A stretch of DNA of 64,000 nucleotides, from contig JAGQUX010000003.1 in the NCBI GenBank assembly GCA_020438215.1, positions 1 through 64,000 of the forward strand. The letters run 5' to 3'. The DNA is from Armatimonadota bacterium. Its GTDB lineage: Bacteria; Armatimonadota; Fimbriimonadia; Fimbriimonadales; Fimbriimonadaceae. Position 1 is the stretch's first letter; every line of letters starts with the position of its first letter. Below are positions 17,664-26,493 of the stretch, piece by piece. The notes beneath the pieces were generated by a model that was given only the letters and a program-made list of their open reading frames with translations, was not told where the DNA came from and made no database searches. Position numbers and translations under genes: made by a program.

Positions 17664-17669
17664 TCGCTG

Positions 17670-18305
17670 TTACTTAATGTCGCGCTTGAACCGGATTGAA
17701 TTCATGATTCGGTCAATTGCGGCATTTCCTTCTTTGTCATCGTTTCCTGCGAATCCAAAGATGGAGTAGACGTTGCGTCCATCACCCACTAGGGCAATCT
17801 TAATGACGGAGTCACCATCTTCTTGTTTGAGAGCCACGGTTGCTTTCAGCATTGGGCGACCATCGACACTCAATCCGTTTTCAAACTTTGGCACTGAGAT
17901 TTTTGTGGTTTGCTTGACGCCAACTTTTGGAGTGACCTCGATGGACTTGCCGTCTTTCGAAAGTTCAACTTTAGCGGTGTCTTCCCCAATGCCAACGATC
18001 AGATCAACCATTACATCAGCGAGCTTTTTGTGATCGGCTTTGACTTTTTCGCGCCCGTTAAAGACGGTAGCAAAGAGAACAATATTCTCGGAGTCCAGGA
18101 TGTAGTCGGTGGTAGAAGCAACCCAATCGTTCTTATCTTCAATAACTTCGGTGGTGTCTGCCGTCAATTCGCCAGGAAGCTCCATTGAAAGGGCAGATTT
18201 GCCGACATATTGTCGTGACCAATCGAGAGATGCAACTGCAAGCCCAGCAAGGGTTGCAATTGCGAGCACAGAAAACCAAATTCGTGATGTATTTCGCATC
18301 GCCAT
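17670..18305 (-). CDS. Exported protein of unknown function
   Basis: A 211-residue protein with an N-terminal hydrophobic segment ('IWFSVLAIATLAGLAVASL'), so secreted or anchored by one helix. The body alternates short beta strands ('VVLFATVFNGREKVKADHKK', 'GRNVYSIFGFAGNDDKEGN') and ends 'RIMNSIRFKRDIK'. This resembles PsbP/LpqN-type lipoprotein folds in pattern only. I cannot name a family. The gene ends seven bases from the convergent ATPase gene. A second ATG two codons inside is possible. Confidence 0.6.
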   Translation of the reverse strand: MAMRNTSRIWFSVLAIATLAGLAVASLDWSRQYVGKSALSMELPGELTADTTEVIEDKNDWVASTTDYILDSENIVLFATVFNGREKVKADHKKLADVMVDLIVGIGEDTAKVELSKDGKSIEVTPKVGVKQTTKISVPKFENGLSVDGRPMLKATVALKQEDGDSVIKIALVGDGRNVYSIFGFAGNDDKEGNAAIDRIMNSIRFKRDIK

Positions 18306-18370
18306 AACCTAAAAGCAGAGGATAGCAAACTCTGCTCACATACCTATATGACGACTACTGTGCGCAAAAG

Positions 18371-19249
18371 CTACGATTGCTCAATATGGCTAGGGATTTC
18401 GAGAGTGATTCCTACTCGCTTGAGTTGTCTTTGCGCCAAATCCCAATCGTATCGTTCGGCTTTTGCAAGTCGCTTATCTTCTTGCTTTGCCGCATCATTT
18501 TGACCAGACAAAGTGAGGAATTGATGCAGGATCACCACATTGCTGAGGTTGTTCGGGTCGAGATCAAGCGCGAGCCGTGTGGCTCTGATCGCTTCGCTGT
18601 GCTTTTCTAATCCCCAGAACGCCAGCGCAGCCAGTGTGTAGAAGTGATCATCACCCGGATTGAGTTCGGCGGCAGCGTGAACAGCCGTCTTTGCCCCCTC
18701 AAAATCCTTGATGTCTAGCATCAAATCACCAGCCCAGTAGTGATAGAACTCATCATCGGGGGCTAGTGCAATCGCGCCTTGAATCGCGGGGAGAGCCGCC
18801 TTGGGGAAACCAGCGTTACGAAGCGTTTCCGCTAATTTGAAATGGAGATAAGGATCTTTCGGGTTCGCTTTGATGCTCTGTTCCATTTCCCCAACCGCAT
18901 CTCGCATACGACCGTACCGGCGATAAAGAGTGCTCAGCCCAATGAAGAGTTCTCCGCTTTCGACGACCTTTCGCGCCCTCTCATATTGATAAAATGCTTG
19001 TGGGAGCATGTCCGCAGATTCATAGGCGGCAGCAAGATCAAAACCTGATTCGGGTGAGCCTTGCTCAATGGCCTTTTTGAAATGTCGGATTGCTGCCTCG
19101 TAATCCCCTTCACCGAGGCTGACTTCGCCATATTCGCGACTTTCATCGGCAGACTTCCCTTCTTTGTCATGGTAACGCCCCTTGATATTGCCGCTACCGG
19201 CACCGGGCATGTCAAAGAGTTGGGTGATGTTGGAGATTTGTTCGGACAT
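18371..19249 (-). CDS. TPR-repeat protein
   Basis: A 292-residue soluble protein with about six tetratricopeptide repeats between residues ~30 and 250. Examples are 'GDYEAAIRHFKKAIEQGSPE', 'PQAFYQYERARKVVES' and 'EAIRATRLALDLDPNNLSN'. TPRs mediate protein-protein contacts; no enzymatic domain is present. It begins two bases after the stop of the upstream exported protein gene, so the two are one transcriptional unit. Confidence 0.8.
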   Translation of the reverse strand: MSEQISNITQLFDMPGAGSGNIKGRYHDKEGKSADESREYGEVSLGEGDYEAAIRHFKKAIEQGSPESGFDLAAAYESADMLPQAFYQYERARKVVESGELFIGLSTLYRRYGRMRDAVGEMEQSIKANPKDPYLHFKLAETLRNAGFPKAALPAIQGAIALAPDDEFYHYWAGDLMLDIKDFEGAKTAVHAAAELNPGDDHFYTLAALAFWGLEKHSEAIRATRLALDLDPNNLSNVVILHQFLTLSGQNDAAKQEDKRLAKAERYDWDLAQRQLKRVGITLEIPSHIEQS

Positions 19250-19251
19250 GA

Positions 19252-21054
19252 TTAGCCTGGGCTCACCGTTATGGTGGCGGGATAGTGCGCCCCACTCAGC
19301 GGGATGGTTTCAATACGTATGTTCTCGGTTTGGCCCGGTTCGAGAGTTCGCTCCCAAAGTCGTCTTTGTTCTTTGGTTTGGAGTAGACGGGCATCGATGT
19401 ATTCGCCATTGACTAAGAAGATCGCGCCGGAGTATCCTGCGCTCGCTTCAAACTCAATTTTGACTTTCTGTTTGGTTGGTTTCGGGTTGGAAACTGTGCC
19501 TTCGATCAGATACTGAACCCCAAAATTGCCAAGGAGCTTCTGCTGATCTTCGGTTCCGGAAATGGCTTTTTCTCCAATGCGGATGAAGGCAAAGCGTCCT
19601 CCGGCTTCGTATTCAAACGACTCTTGTCGGAGCGGATTGGGATAAGTGTGTTTGGGTAGGCCTTGGGTTGGAAAGTGGAAGTCAGAAATCGGGATGGCAC
19701 GTGCAAACTGCCATGGACGGGCAAAGTTACGACCGGGAAGCCAATATGGACTCATCTCACTCAGGCTGATGGCATTGGCGACGAGGATGACATCGGAATC
19801 GCCAACGCCAAGAAGATGGAGAGATGCTAGGGCAGAGATCGTTTCCCCGGGATTCATGACGCGGCTGATGATGGGGACAGCAGAATTTGGTGGGATCTCT
19901 AAGACTTCAGCGTTATGGCTGAGCCAGTTTTGGAAGAATACGTTTCCGGCTTGGTATCCAGCTAAGGTCGGGTTTTTCTCCGGCTGTGCATCCCCCATGA
20001 TTGCGACCATCGAAGCTGGCTCGCTCCCACGATTGATCACCGCGTACTGAATGATGAGAGACTGCGCGGAGCGGCTGAAATGGTGAGCAAGAAGCCTAAC
20101 GGGTGAACCGGAGCGGAACTTGCCCCAATAAAGTTGACCTGGCTCAAAAATGTTTTCTGGCTCATTGGAATACCACAGTTCATCTTCAAAAGTTCGTCCC
20201 CCGCCTTTGTTCTCGATCACAACATTCACAGTGCCAGAGACGGAGAGTCGATCGGGGGCATCGACCGCAACTTTGATTGGCAAGACGAGCCGCTCACCGG
20301 GCGCGATCGCTTTGACTTTTGGAAAGTTAGCGGTGATGACGGCACCAAGAGGCGACTCCAAGCGGGTGTTAATTGCCGTTCGCAGTGAAGAGAGAACCGT
20401 TGCTTCATCGGCTGGCTGCCCCATCACTTGTGTGACTAATTTGGTTGGTAGTTCACAGGCGGCGGCGAGAGCACTTACAGTAAGAGTCTTAGTAGTAGTC
20501 AGACCTGAGATATTGAGCCGCACCGTTCCAAGTTCGTTGGGCGTGATAACCAACTCACCGAGACTGCGCTCGATTTTCGCTCCACCGACTGGCTCCTGTG
20601 TGATTGTGGCGAGACGCGCTTCTGAGCCTGTAAATGGAATTTTTACCGATTGCCCTTTTGCGACAATGAAACCATCCTTGGGGGTGCTGAGAGCGGGTGT
20701 TGCAAGCGCCTTCCCGATGCGAGTAGCCCAAAGCTCAGTGACGCTCTCTATTGTGCCGAGTTGAGCTTGCGCTTCCGTCTTTGTGATGGTGAAAACAGGT
20801 CGTCCACCCACAAAGATTCTGCCTACGCCATTTCCAAAAACGGTAGTGACCTTCTCACCGGATTTGAAGGTGGAAAGAGTCTTGACGAAGTAGGCAGCGA
20901 GTTGATCTTCCGATTGCGCTGCGGTTTTGCTGCGGATCGTCGCAACAGGGACTTCGTTGATGACGAGAGTTGCGCCGCTTGACCAAATGTCCGCATCAGC
21001 GCTCACGAAGCCCGGAAGCGCTGCGGTCATCAGAGCCAAACTCGCCCAAGTCAC
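19252..21054 (-). CDS. Large exported protein of unknown function
   Basis: A 600-residue protein with a signal peptide ('LALMTAALPGFVSADADIWS'). The N-terminal ~150 residues contain 'GATLVINEVPVATIRSKTAA' and 'GRIFVGGRPVFTITKTEA', two similar beta units that resemble an export-associated propeptide-like module. A beta-sandwich series follows, with Fn3-like strands ('GTVNVVIENKGGG', 'KVKIEFEASAGYSGAIFLVN'). I do not recognise the family. The start codon is GTG at 21052-21054 with a TATCTT box (21063-21068) eight bases before it. It forms an operon with the TPR gene. Confidence 0.6.
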   Translation of the reverse strand: MTWASLALMTAALPGFVSADADIWSSGATLVINEVPVATIRSKTAAQSEDQLAAYFVKTLSTFKSGEKVTTVFGNGVGRIFVGGRPVFTITKTEAQAQLGTIESVTELWATRIGKALATPALSTPKDGFIVAKGQSVKIPFTGSEARLATITQEPVGGAKIERSLGELVITPNELGTVRLNISGLTTTKTLTVSALAAACELPTKLVTQVMGQPADEATVLSSLRTAINTRLESPLGAVITANFPKVKAIAPGERLVLPIKVAVDAPDRLSVSGTVNVVIENKGGGRTFEDELWYSNEPENIFEPGQLYWGKFRSGSPVRLLAHHFSRSAQSLIIQYAVINRGSEPASMVAIMGDAQPEKNPTLAGYQAGNVFFQNWLSHNAEVLEIPPNSAVPIISRVMNPGETISALASLHLLGVGDSDVILVANAISLSEMSPYWLPGRNFARPWQFARAIPISDFHFPTQGLPKHTYPNPLRQESFEYEAGGRFAFIRIGEKAISGTEDQQKLLGNFGVQYLIEGTVSNPKPTKQKVKIEFEASAGYSGAIFLVNGEYIDARLLQTKEQRRLWERTLEPGQTENIRIETIPLSGAHYPATITVSPG

Positions 21055-21079
21055 AGAACACTAAGATACCTTTTTGGAC

Positions 21080-21865
21080 TCATTTGGCCCTGGCAAACCA
21101 GAAACCGGGCGCGCGACCATTGGCAATGAATGATGCGAAGTTGGGCTGGATGGTGACTTCCTTCTTTGTGCTGCTAGCGTGAAGAAAGCCATCGCCGTTT
21201 GAATCCTTCACATAGAGCCCAACGTGGGAGAAATCGATTCCCTGACGGCGATCGACTAGGGCGATGAAATCACCGTTTTGCATTGAACCGAGGACGTTTT
21301 TGACTTTTGACTTCGGAACGAAAACAAAAGGTTGGGAAGTGAGTTTCTTTTCAATCTCTCGGATTGTTTGCTCATGCCCTTTGATATGAGGATATGAGCG
21401 AGCGTTCTGAGTCATGAAGTTAAAACTGCGGCTTTCCTGGGTAGTGAACGATTGGTTTCGCCCTGGCTCCCAAAGCCTTCCCGCTTGGATGTTTTCGTTG
21501 AGCCAATCCCTTGTGTAATGCAACCGGCTTGCATAGCCATTGACAACACCACCCCGATACCGAGATTGGGTAACCAGCGCTTTCACTGAATCATAGTCGC
21601 GGGTTTTGGAACGGGAAACCGCCCAAGCAGTTTCGACAAATGTCACGCAATCAAGGCCATCAAAGATGACAATACACTGTTCATTTCCCTGGAATTGTTC
21701 TAATGTGCCGCCAACATACGGTGTGCCAATGAACGACTTGCCCGCCGCTGCCCATCTATCACCGGGAGTTGCGGTTTTGGGCAATTGGTCAATAGCGTGC
21801 CACCCTGCCTGAACCCTCTCCCATCCTGGCGGATTTATGACGATGAGCGCGACGAGCGAGATCAT
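21080..21865 (-). CDS. DUF1460 N-acetylmuramoyl-alanine amidase-like protein
   Basis: A 261-residue DUF1460 protein, an NlpC/P60-related cysteine fold. It has the family blocks '[11 protein letters not shown]' and '[16 protein letters not shown]' (nucleophile candidate Cys73), and '[20 protein letters not shown]' with the catalytic His. The N-terminus is hydrophobic ('[13 protein letters not shown]'), so it probably acts outside the membrane on peptidoglycan or similar amide bonds. It starts inside the stop of carB1 (ATGA overlap), which couples it to an unrelated biosynthetic gene. Confidence 0.85.
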   Translation of the reverse strand: MISLVALIVINPPGWERVQAGWHAIDQLPKTATPGDRWAAAGKSFIGTPYVGGTLEQFQGNEQCIVIFDGLDCVTFVETAWAVSRSKTRDYDSVKALVTQSRYRGGVVNGYASRLHYTRDWLNENIQAGRLWEPGRNQSFTTQESRSFNFMTQNARSYPHIKGHEQTIREIEKKLTSQPFVFVPKSKVKNVLGSMQNGDFIALVDRRQGIDFSHVGLYVKDSNGDGFLHASSTKKEVTIQPNFASFIANGRAPGFWFARAK

Positions 21866-23661
21866 GCTTTTATTGTAACGGCATCATGCTCGGATTCAAA
21901 AGTGCCGTAGAAGTACGGAGTTGCCGATTCAAACTCACCTGCGCAGGTATCAACCATCTTGAAGACGGGTTCAACGGAATACTTCTGGATGGCTGCCTCT
22001 ACAAGTTGTAGAGTCTTGACCTGACTTTCATTGATCCCAAGAATCTCGGCAACCTCAGCGGGTGACTTTGCCAACTCCGAAGTGAGAAGCCGCCTCATGA
22101 CCGGGGTGATTCCCATTGCCGCTCGGATTGCCGGAGATGGGAACCCAATTTCAAAGGCTCGCTGAATGCACGTGTCAATGTCAGCTTCTGTTGCCTCCGA
22201 TTCCAGAAGTTCGGTGAGATCGCGCTCCACTTTGACGAGGTTCCCAATCTTATTGAGGAACCAGAAATCAACGCGGCTGTGCTGGTGTACTTCTTCGTAA
22301 GACCAACCGCGACGAATTGCCTCGGCGAGTGCCCAAAGTCTTTCATCAGTCGGATAAGTGAGTGCGTGCTTGAGTTCGTCGGTGCTTAGGCTCGACATTC
22401 CGGCATGGCGCAGGTCTTTCGATTTGACCTCCAGCCCCCGAATCGCTTTCATTAAGGCTGATTCAAATGTCCGGTCAATCGCCATCACTTCCCCGGTTGC
22501 TTTCATCTGCGTGGAAAGACGTCGGTCGCCAGTTGCAAACTTGTCAAAAGGCCAGCGTGGAATTTTGACAACGCAGTAATCCAATGCTGGTTCAAAACAA
22601 GCCTTTGTGGTTTTCGTGACGGCGTTATCAATCTCATCGAGTGTTTTGCCCGTTGCAATCTTTGCCGCAACGCGAGCAATCGGGTAGCCAGTTGCTTTGG
22701 ATGCCAGCGCAGAGCTACGGCTCACACGTGGGTTGACTTCGATGATGTAATAGTCAAAGCTATCGGGATTGACGGCAAGCTGAACGTTGCATCCGCCTTC
22801 GATCTTCAACGCAGAGATGATCTTGAGGGATGCTGTACGGAGCATGTGATATTCAATGTCGCTCAAGGTCTGGCTGGGAGCCACGACGATGCTATCACCG
22901 GTATGAACGCCCATTGGGTCGAGGTTCTCCATGTTGCAGACGGTAATGCAGTTCCCTGCTCCATCGCGCATAACCTCATACTCGACTTCTTTCCAACCGA
23001 GAAGACTACGCTCGACCATCAACTGGCTTCGCATAGAGAGTTTGAGCCCCTTTCGACCAATTTCCCAGAGTTCTTCTCGAGTGCTCGCAATTCCTCCGCC
23101 CGTTCCACCAAGAGTATAGGCAGGGCGCACGATGCAGGGGTAAGGAACTTCGTCGAGGATGGATTCCAGATCGGATTCGCTTTCGACAATCCAACTTTCG
23201 GGGACAGGTTCACGGATTTCGCGCATTAATGCGCGGAAGAGCTCTCGATCCTCGGCTTTACGGATAGCTTCGAGTTGGGTGCCAAGAAGTTCGACGTTGT
23301 ATTTTTCCAGAATGCCTTGGTTTGCTAGCTGGGAGGCAAGGTTGAGGCCAGTTTGCCCTCCAAGGGTTGGGAGAAGACCATCTGGGCGCTCCTTGGCAAT
23401 GACTCGCTCGCAGAATTCAACGGTCAGCGGTTCGATGTAAACCCGATCCGCCGTTTCTTCGTCGGTCATGATTGTGGCGGGGTTGGAATTGATGAGAACG
23501 ACTTCGTAGCCCTCTTCGCGAAGGCTTTTGCACGCTTGTGTGCCGGCATAATCGAATTCTGCCGCTTGACCGATGATAATCGGCCCGCTCCCGATGACAA
23601 GGATCTTCTTCAACTTGTGGCTCGGTATACCTCCGGCAGGATTACGAGGTTCGTCTAGCAT
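21862..23661 (-). CDS. carB: Carbamoyl-phosphate synthase large subunit, N-terminal half (split carB)
   Basis: The carboxyphosphate-forming half of CarB, for arginine and pyrimidine synthesis. The 599 residues align with the first half of normal ~1070-residue CarB: '[21 protein letters not shown]' (read as two short blocks), '[12 protein letters not shown]', '[13 protein letters not shown]', '[18 protein letters not shown]' and the closing '[18 protein letters not shown]'. It stops exactly where full-length CarB goes on into its second ATP-grasp half. The stop overlaps the next gene by ATGA, so this is a genuine gene end and not a frameshift. The second half (carB2) and carA must lie elsewhere. 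Split carB is known in some thermophiles and archaea. Confidence 0.9.
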   Translation of the reverse strand: MLDEPRNPAGGIPSHKLKKILVIGSGPIIIGQAAEFDYAGTQACKSLREEGYEVVLINSNPATIMTDEETADRVYIEPLTVEFCERVIAKERPDGLLPTLGGQTGLNLASQLANQGILEKYNVELLGTQLEAIRKAEDRELFRALMREIREPVPESWIVESESDLESILDEVPYPCIVRPAYTLGGTGGGIASTREELWEIGRKGLKLSMRSQLMVERSLLGWKEVEYEVMRDGAGNCITVCNMENLDPMGVHTGDSIVVAPSQTLSDIEYHMLRTASLKIISALKIEGGCNVQLAVNPDSFDYYIIEVNPRVSRSSALASKATGYPIARVAAKIATGKTLDEIDNAVTKTTKACFEPALDYCVVKIPRWPFDKFATGDRRLSTQMKATGEVMAIDRTFESALMKAIRGLEVKSKDLRHAGMSSLSTDELKHALTYPTDERLWALAEAIRRGWSYEEVHQHSRVDFWFLNKIGNLVKVERDLTELLESEATEADIDTCIQRAFEIGFPSPAIRAAMGITPVMRRLLTSELAKSPAEVAEILGINESQVKTLQLVEAAIQKYSVEPVFKMVDTCAGEFESATPYFYGTFESEHDAVTIKA

Positions 23662-23726
23662 CGAATTTTGGTCATAATGGAACCGCTTGCCGATTTATTC
23701 GGCGCATTTTTCTTTGGAGTTGGACA

Positions 23727-25472
23727 TTGTTGAAGATTGGTTCTCGACGTTTATCTAATTTTGTAGTTGTTTTGGGGGCAGTAGCGGCGTTGGCTACATC
23801 TGCGCTCGCTCAATTTGATATCCGGGTAAATGGCCCGACGAGCATCAATCCGGGGCAGCAACAAACCTATCGCGTGAGTTTCCGCACGATTGCAGATGTC
23901 AGCAACCTCCAATTCGGAGTTCGGATTACACCAAGCAATGCAATGTCCGATTTCCGGGCACAAGTCAACAAAGGCTCCGTTGTGACGGGCGGAAACTCTG
24001 GAGTCACCTATGCGCTTCCCTTCCTCGCCCGCTTTGATCGGATTGGAATGCTGGCCATTGTCACTCCAAACGCCAACTTCCGCGGATCTTTCAACCTTGA
24101 GTTTTTTGCGAAGGTCGCCGGATCGACGACCGACATCAGTACAGAAATCGTCACAGTGAGCTGTGGTCAACTTCCCGCGCCTACACTCAAACTTCCGCTT
24201 GATGATGAAATCCTGAGTCCAAGCCCAGTCTTCCGCGTCAATACTTCGACAACCATCGCCGTTCCCCTCACCTACGAAATCGAAGTGAGCGGCCCCGATG
24301 GACAAACGATTTCATCCACTTCAATGGCATCCGGAACGGATTTCACTTACTTCATGCCACTAGAAGATGGATTCCTACCGGGAGACTATTCTTGGCGGGC
24401 ACGGGCACTCGATGAAAATGGCGCACCCGGCGTTTGGAGTTCTCCTCGGACATTCATCTCTTTCGGCGGGTTCGATATGGCGGGTGCTGGCTCACAGACA
24501 TTTTTCAACAACATGTATGCCGCTGGTTGGCAAACGTTCTTTGCTGCGAGTTGGGGTGGTCACAGTAAGTGGTCGCCAGCTGCACTGAATATGCTGCGCG
24601 CCCACAATGCTGGGTGCAAAGTGGCAGCTTACTGCTTCATGAACTTTGACAACGGCTCGACCATTCCCGGGGCTCCCGCAAACCAAACAGGTGATTGGCA
24701 AGTCGATCAAGCGCTGGCGAATATCGGGTTTGTGAACAATAAATCGTCGCTTCCTTACGATCTCAAGTACTTGATGATTGATATCGAAAACCGTTTCCAA
24801 GGAACCATGAGCACCGATGATCGCGTGCAGCGCATCGCCGAGGGTGTTCAGCGCGTGCGTGATCTAGGTTTTTGGCCGATGATCTACACCCGAAACGAAG
24901 GTTTCAATCAGTGGTGGAACACATACACGGGTTTTTCAGAAGATTTTCAAGAAATGCCGCTCTGGGGCTCCAAACCCGAAGTTTCCACTGCGGTTTACAA
25001 AGATCATCTGAGTCTTGATGTTGGGAATCCGTGGGTGCGTTATGGCGGCTGGGAAGTGCGCGGCGGTAAGCAGTATCTTCTCGACTGGACAATCTTTGGC
25101 GGCCGTGTTGACTTCAACGTCTGGGATCCTGCGGTCTGGAATGTGACCAGCCCGCCTCCAGGCAACATCAACGTTTTTGCCTCCAGTCATACGATTGTTC
25201 GCCAAACCGATGGCACCTACCGAGTGAACATCACTCTTGGTAATTCTGGTTCGATTGAAGCCTACGCCGTACGTGTTGGAGAGTTGAGCTTGGGTGGAGC
25301 CTCTGTGTCTGGACGGCACCGAGTGGGGCGAATCCTTAGCAGTGGATCACGTGCCAAGGCACTTGTCTTCCCTGCCTCTGCTGGTTCGCCGGGAAGTACC
25401 GTGGCATTGAATTACAACATCTGGACTGGTCACGGGCCTCAGCCTGTTACGGTCAATCTGACGCTCCCATAA
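23727..25472 (+). CDS. Secreted protein: cohesin-like domain fused to GH25-like barrel
   Basis: A 581-residue secreted protein starting with TTG at 23727 behind a GGAG site seven bases upstream. A signal peptide ends near residue 29 ('LATSALAQ'). Residues ~30-150 look cohesin/dockerin-like ('VNGPTSINPGQQQTYRVSF'), ~160-250 are Fn3-like ('LPLDDEILSPSPVFRV', 'WRARALDENGAPGVWSSPR'). Residues ~255-480 form a TIM-barrel-like segment with 'YLMIDIENRFQG', which has the Asp-x-Glu of GH25 lysozymes. A C-terminal beta domain ends the protein. Muramidase activity is inferred from the D-I-E motif alone. Confidence 0.7.
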   Translation: MLKIGSRRLSNFVVVLGAVAALATSALAQFDIRVNGPTSINPGQQQTYRVSFRTIADVSNLQFGVRITPSNAMSDFRAQVNKGSVVTGGNSGVTYALPFLARFDRIGMLAIVTPNANFRGSFNLEFFAKVAGSTTDISTEIVTVSCGQLPAPTLKLPLDDEILSPSPVFRVNTSTTIAVPLTYEIEVSGPDGQTISSTSMASGTDFTYFMPLEDGFLPGDYSWRARALDENGAPGVWSSPRTFISFGGFDMAGAGSQTFFNNMYAAGWQTFFAASWGGHSKWSPAALNMLRAHNAGCKVAAYCFMNFDNGSTIPGAPANQTGDWQVDQALANIGFVNNKSSLPYDLKYLMIDIENRFQGTMSTDDRVQRIAEGVQRVRDLGFWPMIYTRNEGFNQWWNTYTGFSEDFQEMPLWGSKPEVSTAVYKDHLSLDVGNPWVRYGGWEVRGGKQYLLDWTIFGGRVDFNVWDPAVWNVTSPPPGNINVFASSHTIVRQTDGTYRVNITLGNSGSIEAYAVRVGELSLGGASVSGRHRVGRILSSGSRAKALVFPASAGSPGSTVALNYNIWTGHGPQPVTVNLTLP

Positions 25473-26493
25473 GCCGCCGGTAGACGGCATCATGGAATTG
25501 AGGACGAACCTGTGCGATTTGCAGGTTCTCTTCATTTGGGTGGACGCGATTCGTGAGCAGAACCGCGAAAATCTTTGCGTCAGGGTCAATCCAGATGCAT
25601 GTACCGGTGAATCCGGTGTGCCCGAAGCTTTTCGGGCCGAAGAGGTTGCCCGCAGATGAACCGGACGGGGATTTGGTGTCCCATCCCAACGCCCGAGAGG
25701 ATTTTGATGACTGCTGGATAGCCCAATCCTGCTGCCACCACTCCGGTTTTTGGCTGAGGATTGCGCTACAGAATTGAGCTAAGTCCTCGATCGTCGAGAA
25801 GAGACCCGCGTTTCCGCTCAGTCCGCCCAGGCACCTGGCTAGAGGGTCATGCACTTCGCCTTGGACGAAGTCTTGAGGCTTGCTTCCAAACTTGTTGCGC
25901 CAATCTTCATATGGCCCGGTTGGGAGACAGAGTTCGCGATCCTTGGGAACGAAAACAGTTTGGTTCATGCCCAGCTCCACAAAAAGCGGCGCGAGAACTT
26001 GATCGATGGGCTTTCCGGCAACTTTCTCCACGATCAACATGAGCAGGATGAAGTTGAGGCAGGAATAGGTGGTTTGCTCCCCTGGTTTTGCCGTCGGCTT
26101 CGTTGTGATGATTCTCTCGATCGCGGCATCACGGGTGCTGACTTGGTTCTTGAGACTAACAAGATAAGCAGGCATCCCGGAATCGTGCTGGAGAAGGTGC
26201 TTAATCGTGACTTCACCCGAAGGATAGCTCGGGAGATACTTGATCACTGGATCGGTGATTTTCAGCAAGCCTTTGCTGACCGCCCACATGACGGCAGTGG
26301 TTGTCCCCACGACTTTGGTCAGACTGGCGATATCAAACAGGGAATCGTGCCGGACGGGGGTGGAATTATCTTCGAATCGGTATGTTCCGGCGGTATCTAC
26401 CGTGATCGATGTTTTGTTTCCATAAGCCCATGCCGCGCCTGGATACGCCTTGGATTTGATTCCGGCTAAGACGACTTCGCGTGGAGTTTGCAT
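25453..26493 (-). CDS. Beta-lactamase-fold serine hydrolase
   Basis: A 346-residue protein of the class C beta-lactamase/DD-peptidase superfamily, without a signal peptide. The nucleophile motif is 'DIASLTKVVGT' (S-x-x-K near residue 53), the second motif 'TTYSCLNFILL' (Tyr-Ser-Cys rather than Tyr-x-Asn) and the third 'FGHTGFTGTCIW' (HTG in place of KTG). Likely an esterase or peptidase; actual substrate unknown. The ATG overlaps the stop of the upstream GH20 gene by one base (TAATG), and its end overlaps the convergent GH25-like gene by 20 bases. Confidence 0.85.
   Translation of the reverse strand: MQTPREVVLAGIKSKAYPGAAWAYGNKTSITVDTAGTYRFEDNSTPVRHDSLFDIASLTKVVGTTTAVMWAVSKGLLKITDPVIKYLPSYPSGEVTIKHLLQHDSGMPAYLVSLKNQVSTRDAAIERIITTKPTAKPGEQTTYSCLNFILLMLIVEKVAGKPIDQVLAPLFVELGMNQTVFVPKDRELCLPTGPYEDWRNKFGSKPQDFVQGEVHDPLARCLGGLSGNAGLFSTIEDLAQFCSAILSQKPEWWQQDWAIQQSSKSSRALGWDTKSPSGSSAGNLFGPKSFGHTGFTGTCIWIDPDAKIFAVLLTNRVHPNEENLQIAQVRPQFHDAVYRRLMGASD

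Noticed and set aside
21862-23661. carB as a frameshifted pseudogene
   Set aside because: The frame ends at a clean domain boundary and overlaps the next start by ATGA. No remnant of the second half follows.
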